Part shown: piece by piece, positions 36,102-45,805 of the stretch
Numbering within the stretch: position 1 is the first letter of the stretch
Layout: the number at the start of each line of letters is the position of its first letter
Origin: an uncultured Clostridia bacterium
GTDB lineage: Bacteria > Bacillota > Clostridia > TANB77 > CAG-508
Assembly: GCA_944391745.1 (NCBI GenBank)
Contig: CALXUS010000011.1
Coordinates: 1-64,000, forward strand
Direction of reading: 5' to 3'
DNA length: 64,000 nt
Program-made: the position numbers and the translations under genes
The notes under the pieces: generated by a model
The model's input: the letters and a program-made list of their open reading frames with translations, nothing else
Told to the model about the DNA's origin: nothing
The model's database searches: none

Positions 36102-38936
36102 TTATTTTTCGGCAATACCTAGGTAAGGTTTTAAAAACTTTCCCGTATAACTCCTCTCATTTTGGCAAACCTTTTCAGGTGTTCCAACTGCAATTACTTC
36201 TCCACCTTTATCTCCACCTTCAGGGCCTAAGTCAATTATATAATCTGCTGTTTTTATTAAATCTAAATTATGCTCAATTACTATTACAGTATTTCCTGTG
36301 TCAACTAATCTTTGTAAAATATCTACTAATCTGTGCACATCATCAATATGAAGTCCTGTTGTAGGTTCATCTAAAATATATAGAGTTTTGCCAGTCGCTC
36401 TTTTTGAAAGCTCTGTTGCAAGTTTAATACGTTGAGCTTCACCACCAGATAAAGTTGTAGAAGGCTGTCCTAATTTAATATATCCTAACCCTACATCATA
36501 TAGTGTTTGTATTTTCTGCTTAATTCTAGGTATATTTTCAAAAAATTGTAATGCCTCTTCAACAGTCATATCAAGTACATCGGAAATATTTTTACCTTTA
36601 TATTTTACTTCTAGAGTTTCTTTATTATATCTTTTACCTTTACATACTTCGCAAGGAACATATACATCAGATAAAAAATTCATTTCTATTTTAATAATTC
36701 CATCTCCTGAACAAGCTTCACATCTTCCTCCTGGAACATTAAAACTAAATCTACCTTTATCATATCCACGCATTTTCGCCTCATTTGTTGTAGCAAATAT
36801 TTCTCTAATTACATCAAAAACGCCTGTGTATGTAGCAGGGTTTGAACGTGGAGTTCTGCCTATTGGAGATTGGTCAATGTTGATTATTTTATCAATGTTA
36901 TGAAGTCCTTTAACTTCTTTACAAGCCCCCACTTTTTCGTTTGATTTATTTAAAACTCTATTTATATTTTTATATAAAACTTCATTTATTAATGTACTTT
37001 TACCAGAGCCCGAAACACCTGTTACGCATATAAATTCTCCAAGTGGGAATTTAACAGAAATATTTTTTAAATTATGCTCTTTGGCTCCAACAACTTCAAT
37101 AGATTTGCCATTAGATTTTCTTCTTTTCTTTGGAACAGGAATTGACTTTCTTCCAGATAAATATTGACCTGTTATTGAATCGGGAACTTTTGAGATTTCT
37201 TCAGCGGTGCCTTGAGCCATAACTTTTCCGCCATGAACACCTGCATAAGGTCCAATGTCTATTACTTGGTCTGCCGCATACATTGTATCAGTATCATGCT
37301 CAACAACTATAACAGAGTTTCCTAAATCTCTAAGCTTTTTTAATGTAGCAATTAATTTGTCATTATCTCTTTGATGTAAACCAATGCTTGGCTCATCTAG
37401 TATATACATAACTCCAGTTAAGCCTGAGCCAATTTGAGTAGCAAGCCTAATTCTTTGAGCTTCACCACCAGATAATGTTGCTGCACTTCTAGATAGTGTT
37501 AAATAGTCAAGACCTACATCAATTAAGAATTGCAAACGTTTGTCTAATTCTTTTAATATTTGGTCAGCAATTATGCTATCTTTCTCACTTAATGTTAAAT
37601 TGTTAAGATATTCTTTAATATGCGTTATAGACATATCAGTAAGCTCATTAATGTTCTTAGTTCCAACCTTTACTGCCAAACTTTCTTTTTTAAGTCTTGC
37701 ACCATGACATTCTGGGCATTCCATATTACTCATATACATTTCGTAAAATTGCATCATGCCTTGAGATTTTGTTTCTCTATGACGTCTTTCAAGAGTTGGA
37801 ATTACACCTTCAAATGGAACCTTATTTCTTCTAACTCCGAAGGCAGTCTCGTATTCAAACTCTATTTCTTCATCACCTGTACCATAAAGTATTTTATCCA
37901 TAAAATCCTTTGGTAGATCTTTAATTGGCTTTGAAATATCTACACCATAATGCCTTCCTATTGCTTCAAAATACATTTTAGCAATAGTATCTCCTCTTTT
38001 CATTGTGCTTGCACCAAAAGCTTTAACTCCATTATATAAAGTAAGATTTTTATCAGGTATAATCAAATTTTCGTCCATTTTCATTATATAGCCTATACCT
38101 GTGCAAGTTGGACAAGCTCCAACTGGGTTATTAAATGAAAACATTCTTGGAGATAGTTCTTCAAAACTAATACCACAATCTGGACAAGCATAATTACCAG
38201 AAAATAAACGTTCTTTCTTTCCTGGAATATCTATTGTAACTAGGTTATTTGCATATTTCATAGCTGTTTCAACTGACTCAGTAAGTCTTGCTCTAATATC
38301 CGGTTTAATTACTAATCTATCAATAATTATATCTATATTATGCTTTTTCTTTCTATCTATATCAATATCATCTGTAAGCTCGACAGTATTTCCATCAACC
38401 CTAGCACGTACAAATCCTTCTTTTTGAAAATCTTCAAGAAGCTTTTTGTATTCACCTTTTCTGCCTCTTATAACTGGTGCTAAAACTTGTATTCTAGTGC
38501 CTTCATCAAGTTCTAAAACACTATCTACAATTTGGTCAACAGTTTGCTTTTCTATTTTTTTACCACATTTAGGACAATATGGCACACCAATTCTTGCATA
38601 AAGTAAACGAATATAGTCATATATTTCTGTAACAGTACCAACTGTTGAACGTGGATTTTTAGATGTAGTTTTTTGGTCTATTGATATAGCAGGAGAAAGC
38701 CCTTCTATTGACTCTACATTAGGTTTGTCCATTATACCTAAGAATTGTCTAGCATAAGAAGATAAGCTTTCTACATATCTTCTTTGACCTTCTGCATAAA
38801 GTGTATCAAATGCTAATGATGATTTTCCTGAACCAGATAAACCTGTAATAACTACTAATTTATTTTTAGGTATTTCTAAGCTTATGTTTTTTAAATTATG
38901 TTCTTTTGCTCCCTTTATTACTATGTTATCGTTCAT
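36102..38936 (-). CDS. uvrA: excinuclease ABC subunit A
   Basis: 944 residues from the ATG at 38936 (AAGGAAAATGCAAA upstream; a TTG at 38954 is in frame). UvrA is the damage-sensing ATPase of nucleotide excision repair. Both ATPase cassettes are complete: Walker [14 protein letters not shown] and [12 protein letters not shown], two [13 protein letters not shown] and [13 protein letters not shown] signatures, [11 protein letters not shown] and [10 protein letters not shown]. Three zinc-finger modules are seen, including [10 protein letters not shown] and [10 protein letters not shown]. Its partner uvrB lies about 4 kb away on the opposite strand. Confidence 0.98.
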   Translation of the reverse strand: MNDNIVIKGAKEHNLKNISLEIPKNKLVVITGLSGSGKSSLAFDTLYAEGQRRYVESLSSYARQFLGIMDKPNVESIEGLSPAISIDQKTTSKNPRSTVGTVTEIYDYIRLLYARIGVPYCPKCGKKIEKQTVDQIVDSVLELDEGTRIQVLAPVIRGRKGEYKKLLEDFQKEGFVRARVDGNTVELTDDIDIDRKKKHNIDIIIDRLVIKPDIRARLTESVETAMKYANNLVTIDIPGKKERLFSGNYACPDCGISFEELSPRMFSFNNPVGACPTCTGIGYIMKMDENLIIPDKNLTLYNGVKAFGASTMKRGDTIAKMYFEAIGRHYGVDISKPIKDLPKDFMDKILYGTGDEEIEFEYETAFGVRRNKVPFEGVIPTLERRHRETKSQGMMQFYEMYMSNMECPECHGARLKKESLAVKVGTKNINELTDMSITHIKEYLNNLTLSEKDSIIADQILKELDKRLQFLIDVGLDYLTLSRSAATLSGGEAQRIRLATQIGSGLTGVMYILDEPSIGLHQRDNDKLIATLKKLRDLGNSVIVVEHDTDTMYAADQVIDIGPYAGVHGGKVMAQGTAEEISKVPDSITGQYLSGRKSIPVPKKRRKSNGKSIEVVGAKEHNLKNISVKFPLGEFICVTGVSGSGKSTLINEVLYKNINRVLNKSNEKVGACKEVKGLHNIDKIINIDQSPIGRTPRSNPATYTGVFDVIREIFATTNEAKMRGYDKGRFSFNVPGGRCEACSGDGIIKIEMNFLSDVYVPCEVCKGKRYNKETLEVKYKGKNISDVLDMTVEEALQFFENIPRIKQKIQTLYDVGLGYIKLGQPSTTLSGGEAQRIKLATELSKRATGKTLYILDEPTTGLHIDDVHRLVDILQRLVDTGNTVIVIEHNLDLIKTADYIIDLGPEGGDKGGEVIAVGTPEKVCQNERSYTGKFLKPYLGIAEK

Positions 38937-38970
38937 TTTGCATTTTCCTTTCAAATTTGTATGTTATTTT

Positions 38971-39510
38971 TTAATTTATATCCTTTATTAATTCACTATA
39001 AAATTCATTTGTATATTTATTCATCTCTTCACATAGAGGAATTGTCTCTTTTAAATAACATTTATTTTTATTTAATACATTTTGCTTCATATATTCTAAA
39101 GTTTGCATTAAAGTCTGTCCTCTTACAGAACCGGTTATAAGAGTTTTTACGACAAGATAATTTCTTCCACCTTCCAATACATGAGCATCATGTAAAATCT
39201 TGCCCTCTATTGATTTTGGTATTTCGCTTCTTTGTGACTCCCAAGCAATGTTCACAATCCTATCTATTTCACTATTATTATATCCTCTTTCACTTAACCA
39301 ATCCCTTATTTTTTCTTCATCACTATATATAAAGCCATGAAAATACATTGCTAAAATTAAATACTCATAATTAATATCATAGTTACTCATTGAAATAATT
39401 TCATCTATTTTCTTTTTTACTAATTCTATATGTCACATATTATGCATTATATCTTTATTCTCATAGTATGGTTTTACAAAATCTAATATAACTTTTTCTT
39501 GTATTTTCAT
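38971..39510 (-). pseudogene. HD-domain-related protein with an in-frame TGA
   Basis: The gene starts at ATG 39510 after AGAGGTGAATCTC, 9 nt after a -10-like region, and reads MKIQEKVILDFVKPYYENKD, then IMHNM and TGA at 39433-39435. The same frame continues as HIELVKKKIDEIISMSN to the stop at 38971, 179 codons in total. DIMHNM-x-HIELV is the first His motif of an HD-type phosphohydrolase; a TGG to TGA change would give Trp. The central motif is AMYFHGFIYSDEE, with Gly in place of the metal-binding Asp, so this is an atypical member even when intact. TGA stops elsewhere are normal, so this is not recoding. Confidence 0.75.
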
Positions 39511-39591
39511 GAGATTCACCTCTGCACTATTTTACTATTTTTTATCTAATTTAGCAAGTAAATTACTAACTTATTTTTGTCGCTTTATTTA

Positions 39592-39620
39592 TTGATAATT
39601 ATTTAAAGGAGCAGTATAAT
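39592..39620 (+). promoter_or_regulatory. promoter of the 39678 cassette
   Basis: TTGATA (39592-39597), 17 nt, TATAAT (39615-39620), followed by AAGGAGG 9 nt before the ATG at 39678. Confidence 0.82.
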
Positions 39621-39677
39621 AAAGCAGTATATCGCTTCGTAAACTTTACTCTGTTAATAATTTAAGGAGGAATTTTC

Positions 39678-39920
39678 ATGGAATGGAACTTTGTCAAAAT
39701 TGTTCTTCGGATTGCTTGTATACCAATATTAATTTCGTCGGTATTATCTATGGTATGTACGTGGGTTTCAATATTTAATCATGATTTTTATAAAATGCTT
39801 TCACCAATCCCGGAAATCGTTGCATCGGTTGCATATATTATCCTTTTTTTAGGAACTTTTCTAATTTTAATTTTCTGTATAGTAATCGATGTATATCTTC
39901 ACTTTAAAAAGAAGAATTAA
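39678..39920 (+). CDS. small two-helix membrane protein
   Basis: 80 residues. Two hydrophobic stretches are visible, about 6-32 (VKIVLRIACIPILISSVLSM) and 46-72 (EIVASVAYIILFLGTFLILI), with a Lys-rich end (HFKKKN). TAAGGAGGAATTTTC precedes the ATG. It is the first gene of a cassette with a promoter of its own. The next reading frame begins 21 nt downstream with another AGGAGG site. No family recognised. Confidence 0.65.
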   Translation: MEWNFVKIVLRIACIPILISSVLSMVCTWVSIFNHDFYKMLSPIPEIVASVAYIILFLGTFLILIFCIVIDVYLHFKKKN

Positions 39921-39941
39921 CTTTAAAAGGAGGATAAAATT

Positions 39942-40201
39942 ATGAAGCAAAAATTAAGGTCATGACTGAAGTATTGTTTTTGGTAGGTAGTATGATTTTG
40001 GGTGCATTTTTGAGTTATCAGCTCCCGATATTTACCGTCATTGTGGACAGCGTAAATCCTATCTTATTTCTAATTTCCTTTCCCCATTCTTTTGGTACTG
40101 GCGGAGCGTTGATATTGCTCTTAGCAAGTTTCTTGATTGCTTTAATGACTAAGCAATTAAAAGAGTATACAATTTTTGTCGAGGAGTTCATTTTGCATTA
40201 A
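39942..40201 (+). pseudogene. small membrane protein, frameshifted paralogue of the 40448 gene
   Basis: The ATG at 39942 has AGGAGG upstream but runs into TGA after seven codons. Shifting by one base, in the A5 run at 39950, gives KVMTEVLFLVGSMILGAFLS and then YQLPIFTVIVDSVNPILFLI, clearly homologous along its length to the intact protein at 40448-40708. One A lost from the run explains it. The second half has GTGGALILLLASFLIALMTK as in the paralogue (GGTLMMILTTFMIALVTG). Tandem duplicate that has decayed. Confidence 0.72.
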
Positions 40202-40210
40202 CTAAAGGAA

Positions 40211-40250
40211 GAGGCAGTCCTGATGTATCTGGGCTGCCTCTGCCGTTTAA
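40211..40250 (+). terminator. terminator of the first cassette copy
   Basis: GAGGCAG ... CTGCCTC stem with TCCTGATGTATCTGGG between and tail TGCCGTTTAATTTG. Nearly the same as the terminator at 40719. Confidence 0.8.
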
Positions 40251-40272
40251 TTTGAATTCTCAATTCAATATA

Positions 40273-40359
40273 TTAGTCATTTTTTAATATTCTCCAATAT
40301 CCAGTCTTTCTTGAACCTTCTCGTGAAATATAACCTTTTTCCTTTAATTCTCTTATAGT
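40273..40359 (-). pseudogene. remnant of the C terminus of an AlbA/Fic-like DNA- or RNA-related protein
   Basis: 28 codons on the minus strand read TIRELKEKGYISREGSRKTG and YWRILKND then stop, the usual last stretch of divergent-AAA or filamentation-type proteins (L-x-K-G-I-x-R-x-G-S-x-K-x-G-Y-W). Upstream the frame closes at once. This is a short gene tail left between two inserted cassettes. Confidence 0.5.
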
Positions 40360-40367
40360 TTATTTTA

Positions 40368-40396
40368 TTGACAGATTATGTCAATTTTGTTATAAT
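40368..40396 (+). promoter_or_regulatory. promoter of the second cassette copy
   Basis: TTGACA (40368-40373), 17 nt, TATAAT (40391-40396): perfect consensus. Confidence 0.88.
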
Positions 40397-40447
40397 AAAT
40401 ATGTAGACCGTTTTGAAACAATTTTCTCAATTTTAGGAGGATGAATT

Positions 40448-40708
40448 ATGATGAAACGGAAAATTCAAGACAAGGTTATGGCATTAGTAATGCTAGGGAG
40501 TATGATTTTTGGTGTGTTTTTGACCTATCGACTCCCGCTATTTACCGCCATCGCGGACAGTGGAAATCCGCTGCTGTTCTTGGCTTCCTTGTGGCTTGCT
40601 TTGGCCACTGGTGGAACGTTGATGATGATCTTGACAACCTTTATGATTGCTTTAGTGACAGGGCAATCAAAAGAGTTTGTGACGTGCTTTAAGTCAATTT
40701 TCCACTAA
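40448..40708 (+). CDS. small membrane protein (86 aa)
   Basis: 86 residues, MMKRKIQDKVMALVMLGSMI then FGVFLTYRLPLFTAIADSGN, with a second hydrophobic part (LASLWLALATGGTLMMILTT FMIALVTG) and a C-terminal tail ending FKSIFH. TAGGAGGATGAATT precedes the ATG. Consensus promoter and strong terminator; composition is well above the flanks in GC. The frameshifted copy at 39942 is a paralogue. No known family, but repeated retention of the unit suggests a real product. Confidence 0.72.
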   Translation: MMKRKIQDKVMALVMLGSMIFGVFLTYRLPLFTAIADSGNPLLFLASLWLALATGGTLMMILTTFMIALVTGQSKEFVTCFKSIFH

Positions 40709-40718
40709 TCACATGGCA

Positions 40719-40763
40719 AGGCAGTCCTGATGTATCAGGGCTGCCTCTGTCGTTTAATTTTTT
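40719..40763 (+). terminator. terminator of the second cassette copy
   Basis: AGGCAG ... CTGCCT with inner CCTGA/TCAGG, tail CTGTCGTTTAATTTTTTT. Confidence 0.88.
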
Positions 40764-40775
40764 TACATTAATTTA

Positions 40776-40892
40776 TCAAAATTCCTTCTTGAATAAAGTA
40801 TCATTTTGTAAATCATATTTAATATAATTTATAATATTATCTAAGTCTCTATAAAACAAAGGTAAATATCTAATTATATATTTCTTCTTCAT
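40776..40892 (-). pseudogene. truncated ParE/RelE-type toxin, N-terminal remnant
   Basis: 38 codons beginning MKKKYIIRYLPLFYRDLDNI, ending with KYDLQNDTLFKKEF and a TGA. The start matches the N terminus of ParE/RelE toxins, which are normally about 90-100 residues. It overlaps the antitoxin gene by 23 nt, as in complete toxin-antitoxin operons. The break lies just after the position where the cassette terminator begins, so an insertion or deletion probably cut off the C-terminal part. Confidence 0.6.
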
Positions 40893-41166
40893 TTAATCTG
40901 CTCCTTATTTTCCCAAATACTTCTTCATTATTATAATATTTAGTATTAAAGTTTTCTGCTTCTTTGTCTGCTTCGTCCAAAGCGTTTTCAACATATTCAT
41001 CATATTCTTTCTTGGTTATTAATTCTGAGTATTTTTCTATACTCATTACAACCTTTGAGCCATAGCCATTTTTGGTTAGGTACACAGATTCATCTTCTTT
41101 TAATACTAATTCTTCAATTTCAAGGTATTTGTTTCTCAAATCAGATACTGGTCTAATATTTATCAT
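40870..41166 (-). CDS. Phd/YefM-family antitoxin
   Basis: 98 residues. The N-terminal DNA-binding part reads NIRPVSDLRNKYLEIEELV, then PVYLTKNGYG-like SVYLTKNGYGSKVVMSIEKYSEL, and the C-terminal helix is acidic, as in Phd/YefM antitoxins. They repress their own promoter and neutralise a ParE or RelE toxin. The partner toxin gene overlaps downstream but is truncated to 38 codons, so this is an orphan antitoxin. It follows a poor ribosome site upstream of the ATG at 41166. Confidence 0.82.
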   Translation of the reverse strand: MINIRPVSDLRNKYLEIEELVLKEDESVYLTKNGYGSKVVMSIEKYSELITKKEYDEYVENALDEADKEAENFNTKYYNNEEVFGKIRSRLNEEEIYN

Positions 41167-41227
41167 AATTTAATTCTTCTTTCAAATTTTATCATAATTT
41201 TAATAAAGTTTTAAAATTTCTAATTTT

Positions 41228-42442
41228 TTATATAATATTTTTTCCTTCAAAAATCTCCCCCATTCCTTTTTGCACAAACTCATTTTTCATAAAATACTTC
41301 CAAATAGAACCATTCAAATAATTTTCTATCATACATAAACCTATTCCTTTATCTATGCCTAAATTCTCATGTGCAAACCAAGGAATGTCGCCTTCAAAAT
41401 TAAAACTATTATTAAACCCATAATCAGACCAAAGTTCAGGAAAATTATTATAGTAATTTTCCATTGCTTTTATTGAATACTCTGGTGTAAATACAATTGA
41501 CCCAATAGCTCCTGATGTAGCAACAGTACCGTCATTTTCTGCATCTAAATTTGTATTACAAGGCTCAGCCCCAATACTTGAATTATATTCAGTTGGAGTC
41601 AAACAAGCAGTTAATCCCCAAGCATTTTCCCCATAAGTTTTGTGCTTATTTTTATTATCTATGCAATATTTCCTGTTAGCTAAAGTTGCTTTAACAGAAT
41701 TTTCAAACCAATCTATTCCATTTTTATCTACTTTATTTCTAAAGTCAAAAAAAGCATGAGAATACTGATAAGCAAATAATGAACCACAATAAGTATGAAC
41801 AATGCCTTTTATATCTCCATAGTCTGCCTTAGGCTTATCAAAATAGTCATATACATTTTTATCTACACTAAATGTTGGTGAAGCAATCGCTAAAATATAT
41901 ATCATAAGTTGTTCTGCATAAGTATCCCATTTACCAGCTAACCCATTTTTTTCAGAATAACTCATATAAAATTGATTTGTATCAAAATTTAAAAACCATT
42001 TCCAGTTAACCTTTTCGTAAATTAAATTTCCCTTTTTCTTAATTCTCCCCTCAAAAAATTCTCCTGCCAAAATTGCTCCACATAATAAAAGTGCAGTATC
42101 TATAATTGAAATTTCATAATCATAATAAGAACATGTTGTTGAAGTTTTAATAAAATGATAATAAAATCCATTTTTGTTATTTAAATCATTCAAAATTGTA
42201 TCTAAAGTTTTATTAGCAATTCTTTCTGCCTCCTCAAATTTTAAATACCCATGTATAACACCTACAACTAGTGCACAAAATCCAAAGCCCACAGATGCAA
42301 TACTACAAACATTTTGGTTATGAACTGATTCATCATGAATAAGACCATATTCTTTTCCTTCAAAATTATTTTCTCTAATAAAAAACAAATAACTTCCTTT
42401 TAATTCCTTCTGAAGCAATTCTTTCCCATATAGTTTTTTCAT
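41228..42442 (-). CDS. glucoamylase-like (PF10091) cytoplasmic protein
   Basis: 404 residues with no signal peptide. The C-terminal half carries motifs of the glycoamylase (PF10091) domain, found in GH144-type beta-1,2-glucanases and relatives: WGLTACLTPTEYNSSIGAEP, TVATSGAIGSIVFTPEYSI and GIDKGIGLCMIENYLNGSIW. The N-terminal half has the (alpha/alpha) barrel pattern with several Trp and Tyr (SYYDYEISIIDTALLL). Substrate is probably a glucan or oligosaccharide taken up by the cell. It stands alone, with no transporter near. Divergent from uvrB. Confidence 0.82.
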   Translation of the reverse strand: MKKLYGKELLQKELKGSYLFFIRENNFEGKEYGLIHDESVHNQNVCSIASVGFGFCALVVGVIHGYLKFEEAERIANKTLDTILNDLNNKNGFYYHFIKTSTTCSYYDYEISIIDTALLLCGAILAGEFFEGRIKKKGNLIYEKVNWKWFLNFDTNQFYMSYSEKNGLAGKWDTYAEQLMIYILAIASPTFSVDKNVYDYFDKPKADYGDIKGIVHTYCGSLFAYQYSHAFFDFRNKVDKNGIDWFENSVKATLANRKYCIDNKNKHKTYGENAWGLTACLTPTEYNSSIGAEPCNTNLDAENDGTVATSGAIGSIVFTPEYSIKAMENYYNNFPELWSDYGFNNSFNFEGDIPWFAHENLGIDKGIGLCMIENYLNGSIWKYFMKNEFVQKGMGEIFEGKNII

Positions 42443-42543
42443 AGAATCTCCTTTTAGTATTACAATAATTTTTAATACTTAAGGTTATTTTTTACCAAAA
42501 TCATATTATTATTCCTTTTGGTCTATTTATACATTCACTTATA

Positions 42544-42572
42544 TTGTATTTTACGTCAAAATTTGCTATAAT
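42544..42572 (+). promoter_or_regulatory. uvrB promoter
   Basis: TTGTAT (42544-42549), 17 nt, TATAAT (42567-42572), 37 nt before the ATG. Confidence 0.68.
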
Positions 42573-42608
42573 AAGAACGTTAAAATAAAGATTTATCAAG
42601 GAGAAATT

Positions 42609-44567
42609 ATGTTCAAGCTAGTTTCAGATTACAAGCCAACAGGCGACCAGCCTCAGGCAATAGAATATTTATCTAATGGAATAAAAGATGGGAAAAAATT
42701 TCAGACATTACTTGGTGTAACTGGTTCTGGAAAAACTTTTACTATGGCTAATATTATACAAAATGTTCAAAAGCCCACTCTAGTTTTAGCACATAATAAA
42801 ACTTTAGCAGGACAGTTATATTCAGAATTCAAAGAATTCTTCCCTGAAAATAATGTTGAATACTTTGTATCATATTACGATTATTACCAACCTGAAGCTT
42901 ATGTACCTTCATCAGATACATACATTGAAAAGGATGCATCAATAAATGATGAAATAGATAAATTAAGACATTCAGCTACTGCTGCACTTTTTGAAACTAG
43001 AGATGTAATAGTTGTTGCATCAGTTTCATGCATCTATGGTTTGGGTGACCCTATTGATTATGAACACATGATTATATCTTTAAGACCAGGTATGCAAGTT
43101 GAAAGGAACACTGTTTTAAAAAAATTGATTAATATGCAGTATACTAGAAATGAACTTGATTTCAAAAGAGGTACTTTTAGAGCTAAAGGTGATGTTGTTG
43201 AAATATACCCATCTGACGAAAGTGAAACAGCTGTTAGGGTTAGTTTTTGGGGTGATGAAGTTGAGAAAATTGATGTTATTAACCCTCTTACTGGAAAGGT
43301 TGAAGCTACAAGAAATCATGTTATGATATTCCCTAACTCTCACTATGTAACAACTCAAGATAAAATGGAAAGAGCAATTGGGACTATTCAAGAAGAATTA
43401 AAAGAAAGAGTAAAATATTTCAAAGATAATGGTAAATTACTAGAAGCTCAAAGAATCGAGGAAAGAACTAATTTTGATATAGAAATGATGAAGGAAACAG
43501 GATTTTGCCAAGGTATTGAAAATTATTCAAGACATATTAGTGGTAGAGAACCTGGTAGTCCCCCATTTACTTTGTTTGACTATTTTCCAAAGGACTTTTT
43601 GCTTCTTATTGATGAATCTCATGCAACAATACCTCAGGTAAGAGCAATGTATAATGGCGATAGAGCTAGAAAAGAAACTTTGGTCAATTATGGCTTTAGA
43701 TTACCTTCTGCTTTTGATAATAGACCACTAAAGTTTAATGAATTTGAGGAAAGAATTAATCAAGTTGTATTTGTAAGTGCTACACCTGGAGATTATGAAC
43801 TTGAGCATTCAAAGGATAGAGTTGTTGAACAAATTATAAGACCAACAGGACTTTTAGACCCTAAAATTGATGTTAAACCTGTTACAAATCAAGTAGATGA
43901 TTTAATAGAACAAATAAGAGAAAGAACTGTGAAAAATGAAAGAGTTTTAGTTACTACGCTTACTAAAAAAATGGCAGAAGATTTAACATCTTACTTAGAA
44001 GGATTAGATATAAAAGTTAGATATATGCATTCAGATATTAAAGCTCTAGAAAGAATGGAAATTATAAGAGATTTACGTTTAGGTAAATTTGATGTATTAG
44101 TTGGAATTAACCTTTTAAGAGAAGGATTAGATATTCCAGAAGTTTCATTAGTTGCCATTCTTGATGCAGACAAAGAAGGATTTTTACGTTCAGAACGTTC
44201 TTTAATACAAACAATAGGACGTGCAGCTAGAAATACAGACGGAAAAGTTATAATGTATGCTGATGAGCTTACTCCATCAATGGAAAAAGCAATTTCAGAG
44301 ACTAATAGAAGAAGAAAAATCCAAGAGGCATATAATAAAGAGCATAATATTACTCCTAAAACTATTAGTAAAGCTATTAGAGAAACTATTAAGGCAACTT
44401 ATGAAGCTGATACCCCTGCTTCAAAAGATATTAAACCAGGCGAAACTATTGAAGAAGTAATTAACAGATTAACTGATGAAATGCTTAAATATGCTCAAAA
44501 CTTAGAATTTGAAAAAGCTGCAGAAGTTAGAGATAAAATTAAGGAATTGGAAAATTATAAAGATTAA
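42609..44567 (+). CDS. uvrB: excinuclease ABC subunit B
   Basis: 652 residues, full length. UvrB verifies DNA lesions after UvrA loading and is later replaced by UvrC and the helicase UvrD. Walker [14 protein letters not shown], the beta-hairpin region [28 protein letters not shown], the helicase motif [20 protein letters not shown] and QTIGRAARN are all present. The UVR domain (about [20 protein letters not shown]) is at the C terminus. AGGAGAAATT precedes the ATG. Separate transcription from uvrA. Confidence 0.98.
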   Translation: MFKLVSDYKPTGDQPQAIEYLSNGIKDGKKFQTLLGVTGSGKTFTMANIIQNVQKPTLVLAHNKTLAGQLYSEFKEFFPENNVEYFVSYYDYYQPEAYVPSSDTYIEKDASINDEIDKLRHSATAALFETRDVIVVASVSCIYGLGDPIDYEHMIISLRPGMQVERNTVLKKLINMQYTRNELDFKRGTFRAKGDVVEIYPSDESETAVRVSFWGDEVEKIDVINPLTGKVEATRNHVMIFPNSHYVTTQDKMERAIGTIQEELKERVKYFKDNGKLLEAQRIEERTNFDIEMMKETGFCQGIENYSRHISGREPGSPPFTLFDYFPKDFLLLIDESHATIPQVRAMYNGDRARKETLVNYGFRLPSAFDNRPLKFNEFEERINQVVFVSATPGDYELEHSKDRVVEQIIRPTGLLDPKIDVKPVTNQVDDLIEQIRERTVKNERVLVTTLTKKMAEDLTSYLEGLDIKVRYMHSDIKALERMEIIRDLRLGKFDVLVGINLLREGLDIPEVSLVAILDADKEGFLRSERSLIQTIGRAARNTDGKVIMYADELTPSMEKAISETNRRRKIQEAYNKEHNITPKTISKAIRETIKATYEADTPASKDIKPGETIEEVINRLTDEMLKYAQNLEFEKAAEVRDKIKELENYKD

Positions 44568-44577
44568 AATAAAATTA

Positions 44578-44625
44578 CCCCAATTGCTAAACATTAAAAT
44601 ATAGCAATTGGGGATTTATCTTTTT
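44578..44625. terminator. bidirectional terminator between uvrB and the 44633 gene
   Basis: CCCCAATTGCTA / TAGCAATTGGGG, a 12-bp perfect stem with a 12-nt loop, T-rich flanks on both strands. Confidence 0.9.
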
Positions 44626-44632
44626 ATTTATA

Positions 44633-45676
44633 TTAATAATTATTATTTGTTCTTTCTCCAAAGTCAGGTTCGTGTGGATCTACATCCTCTACAATTCTTT
44701 CATCATTAGGATTTTCTTGTGCCTTTTGAACAAGCTCATTATTTTTAGCATCAGCATAAGGAGAAGTTGCATATTGAGTTTCAATCTCTGTTGCACTACG
44801 ACTATTTCCTGCTACAATATATAATTGTGTTTTATTTTCTCTATTATTTGAATCAACTGCTAATGATATATCTGGGTTATCTTTTCTTCTAAATTCAATT
44901 TCTGGAATCCTTCTTTCCGGCCTTCCATCATCTCCTATAGTATTGAATGGTTGATTATTATCTACTATTTGTAAATTCTTTGCGATATGCATAGAACCAT
45001 CTTCACCAACTTCTAAGGCTTTCCAATCACCATTAACCCTTATTACTATTAATTTATCAGCATCTACTTGTAAAGCCTCTTTAATTGTATCATCTGAAGT
45101 AGCTAATTCTCTAGTATCTATTTCAATTCCTAGTGCTGCATATTGTTTCAACTTTTCTTGTGCCTCTTTTGCCTTTTGATCTAAACTTTGATTTTTTTCT
45201 TTTCCATTAGTTGTAACAATATCTAATGTTTCTATAGTTTCTTTATCCATACCTAATGCATCAGCAATCTCTTGGGTTTGCTCGCTTTCCATATCTAATA
45301 AAGATTTATCTGGCTCATTATTAATTACTCCATCAATTAATGCACCTTTATCCATACTTAAATCATCTAAATCATTAAGGCTCTTAATATTTTGATATTC
45401 TTTGTCAGTCATATATAACAGTTTGCTTCCTTGATCATCATAAAATTCATGCCATTTTTCTCCATCTTTAGTTGTTATTACTTCATATATATTTTTTGTA
45501 ACTTCTACTTTTTGACCATTTTCTTCTATATTAAAAGTAAGATTCGGATACTTCTTAATATCATTCAATTCTTCTTTTCCTTTTGCTATATCATCTGTTT
45601 TTTGATTTGCAACTCTATCAAGCATTCCACGTAAATCATCCATTTCAGCTTGCTTTTGCATCATATTTTCATCCAT
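44633..45676 (-). CDS. hypothetical soluble protein (347 aa)
   Basis: 347 residues from the ATG at 45676 (AAGGATGG upstream). The in-frame extension to 45793 is a low-quality hydrophobic leader that I do not include. Residues near the start are charged (MDDLRGMLDRVANQKTDDIA), followed by alternating strands, with conserved-looking blocks YDDQGSKLLYMTDKEYQNI, LDIVTTNGKEKNQSLDQKAK and PYADAKNNELVQKAQEN near the end. There is no membrane segment and no recognised domain. It lies between the terminator of uvrB and the surface-protein gene, which ends at its own terminator. Confidence 0.68.
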   Translation of the reverse strand: MDENMMQKQAEMDDLRGMLDRVANQKTDDIAKGKEELNDIKKYPNLTFNIEENGQKVEVTKNIYEVITTKDGEKWHEFYDDQGSKLLYMTDKEYQNIKSLNDLDDLSMDKGALIDGVINNEPDKSLLDMESEQTQEIADALGMDKETIETLDIVTTNGKEKNQSLDQKAKEAQEKLKQYAALGIEIDTRELATSDDTIKEALQVDADKLIVIRVNGDWKALEVGEDGSMHIAKNLQIVDNNQPFNTIGDDGRPERRIPEIEFRRKDNPDISLAVDSNNRENKTQLYIVAGNSRSATEIETQYATSPYADAKNNELVQKAQENPNDERIVEDVDPHEPDFGERTNNNY

Positions 45677-45769
45677 AAAAACACCATCCTTCTGTAAGCC
45701 TTTAAATAAAAGCTTACCTTTTATATCTATAATTATACCAAAACTATATATTAATGTAAAGTATAAAAA

Positions 45770-45791
45770 GAGATTGCCTAAAGGCAATCTC
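45770..45791 (-). terminator. terminator of the Bat-type operon
   Basis: GAGATTGCC / GGCAATCTC stem with a TAAA loop; T run on the minus strand. It ends the seven-gene run that starts at 52149. Confidence 0.88.
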
Positions 45792-45805
45792 AAATCATTT
45801 ATAAT

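Noticed and set aside
39433..39435. TGA recoded as Trp
   Set aside because: Conserved genes encode Trp by TGG and several genes use TGA as a normal stop, so a changed genetic code does not fit.
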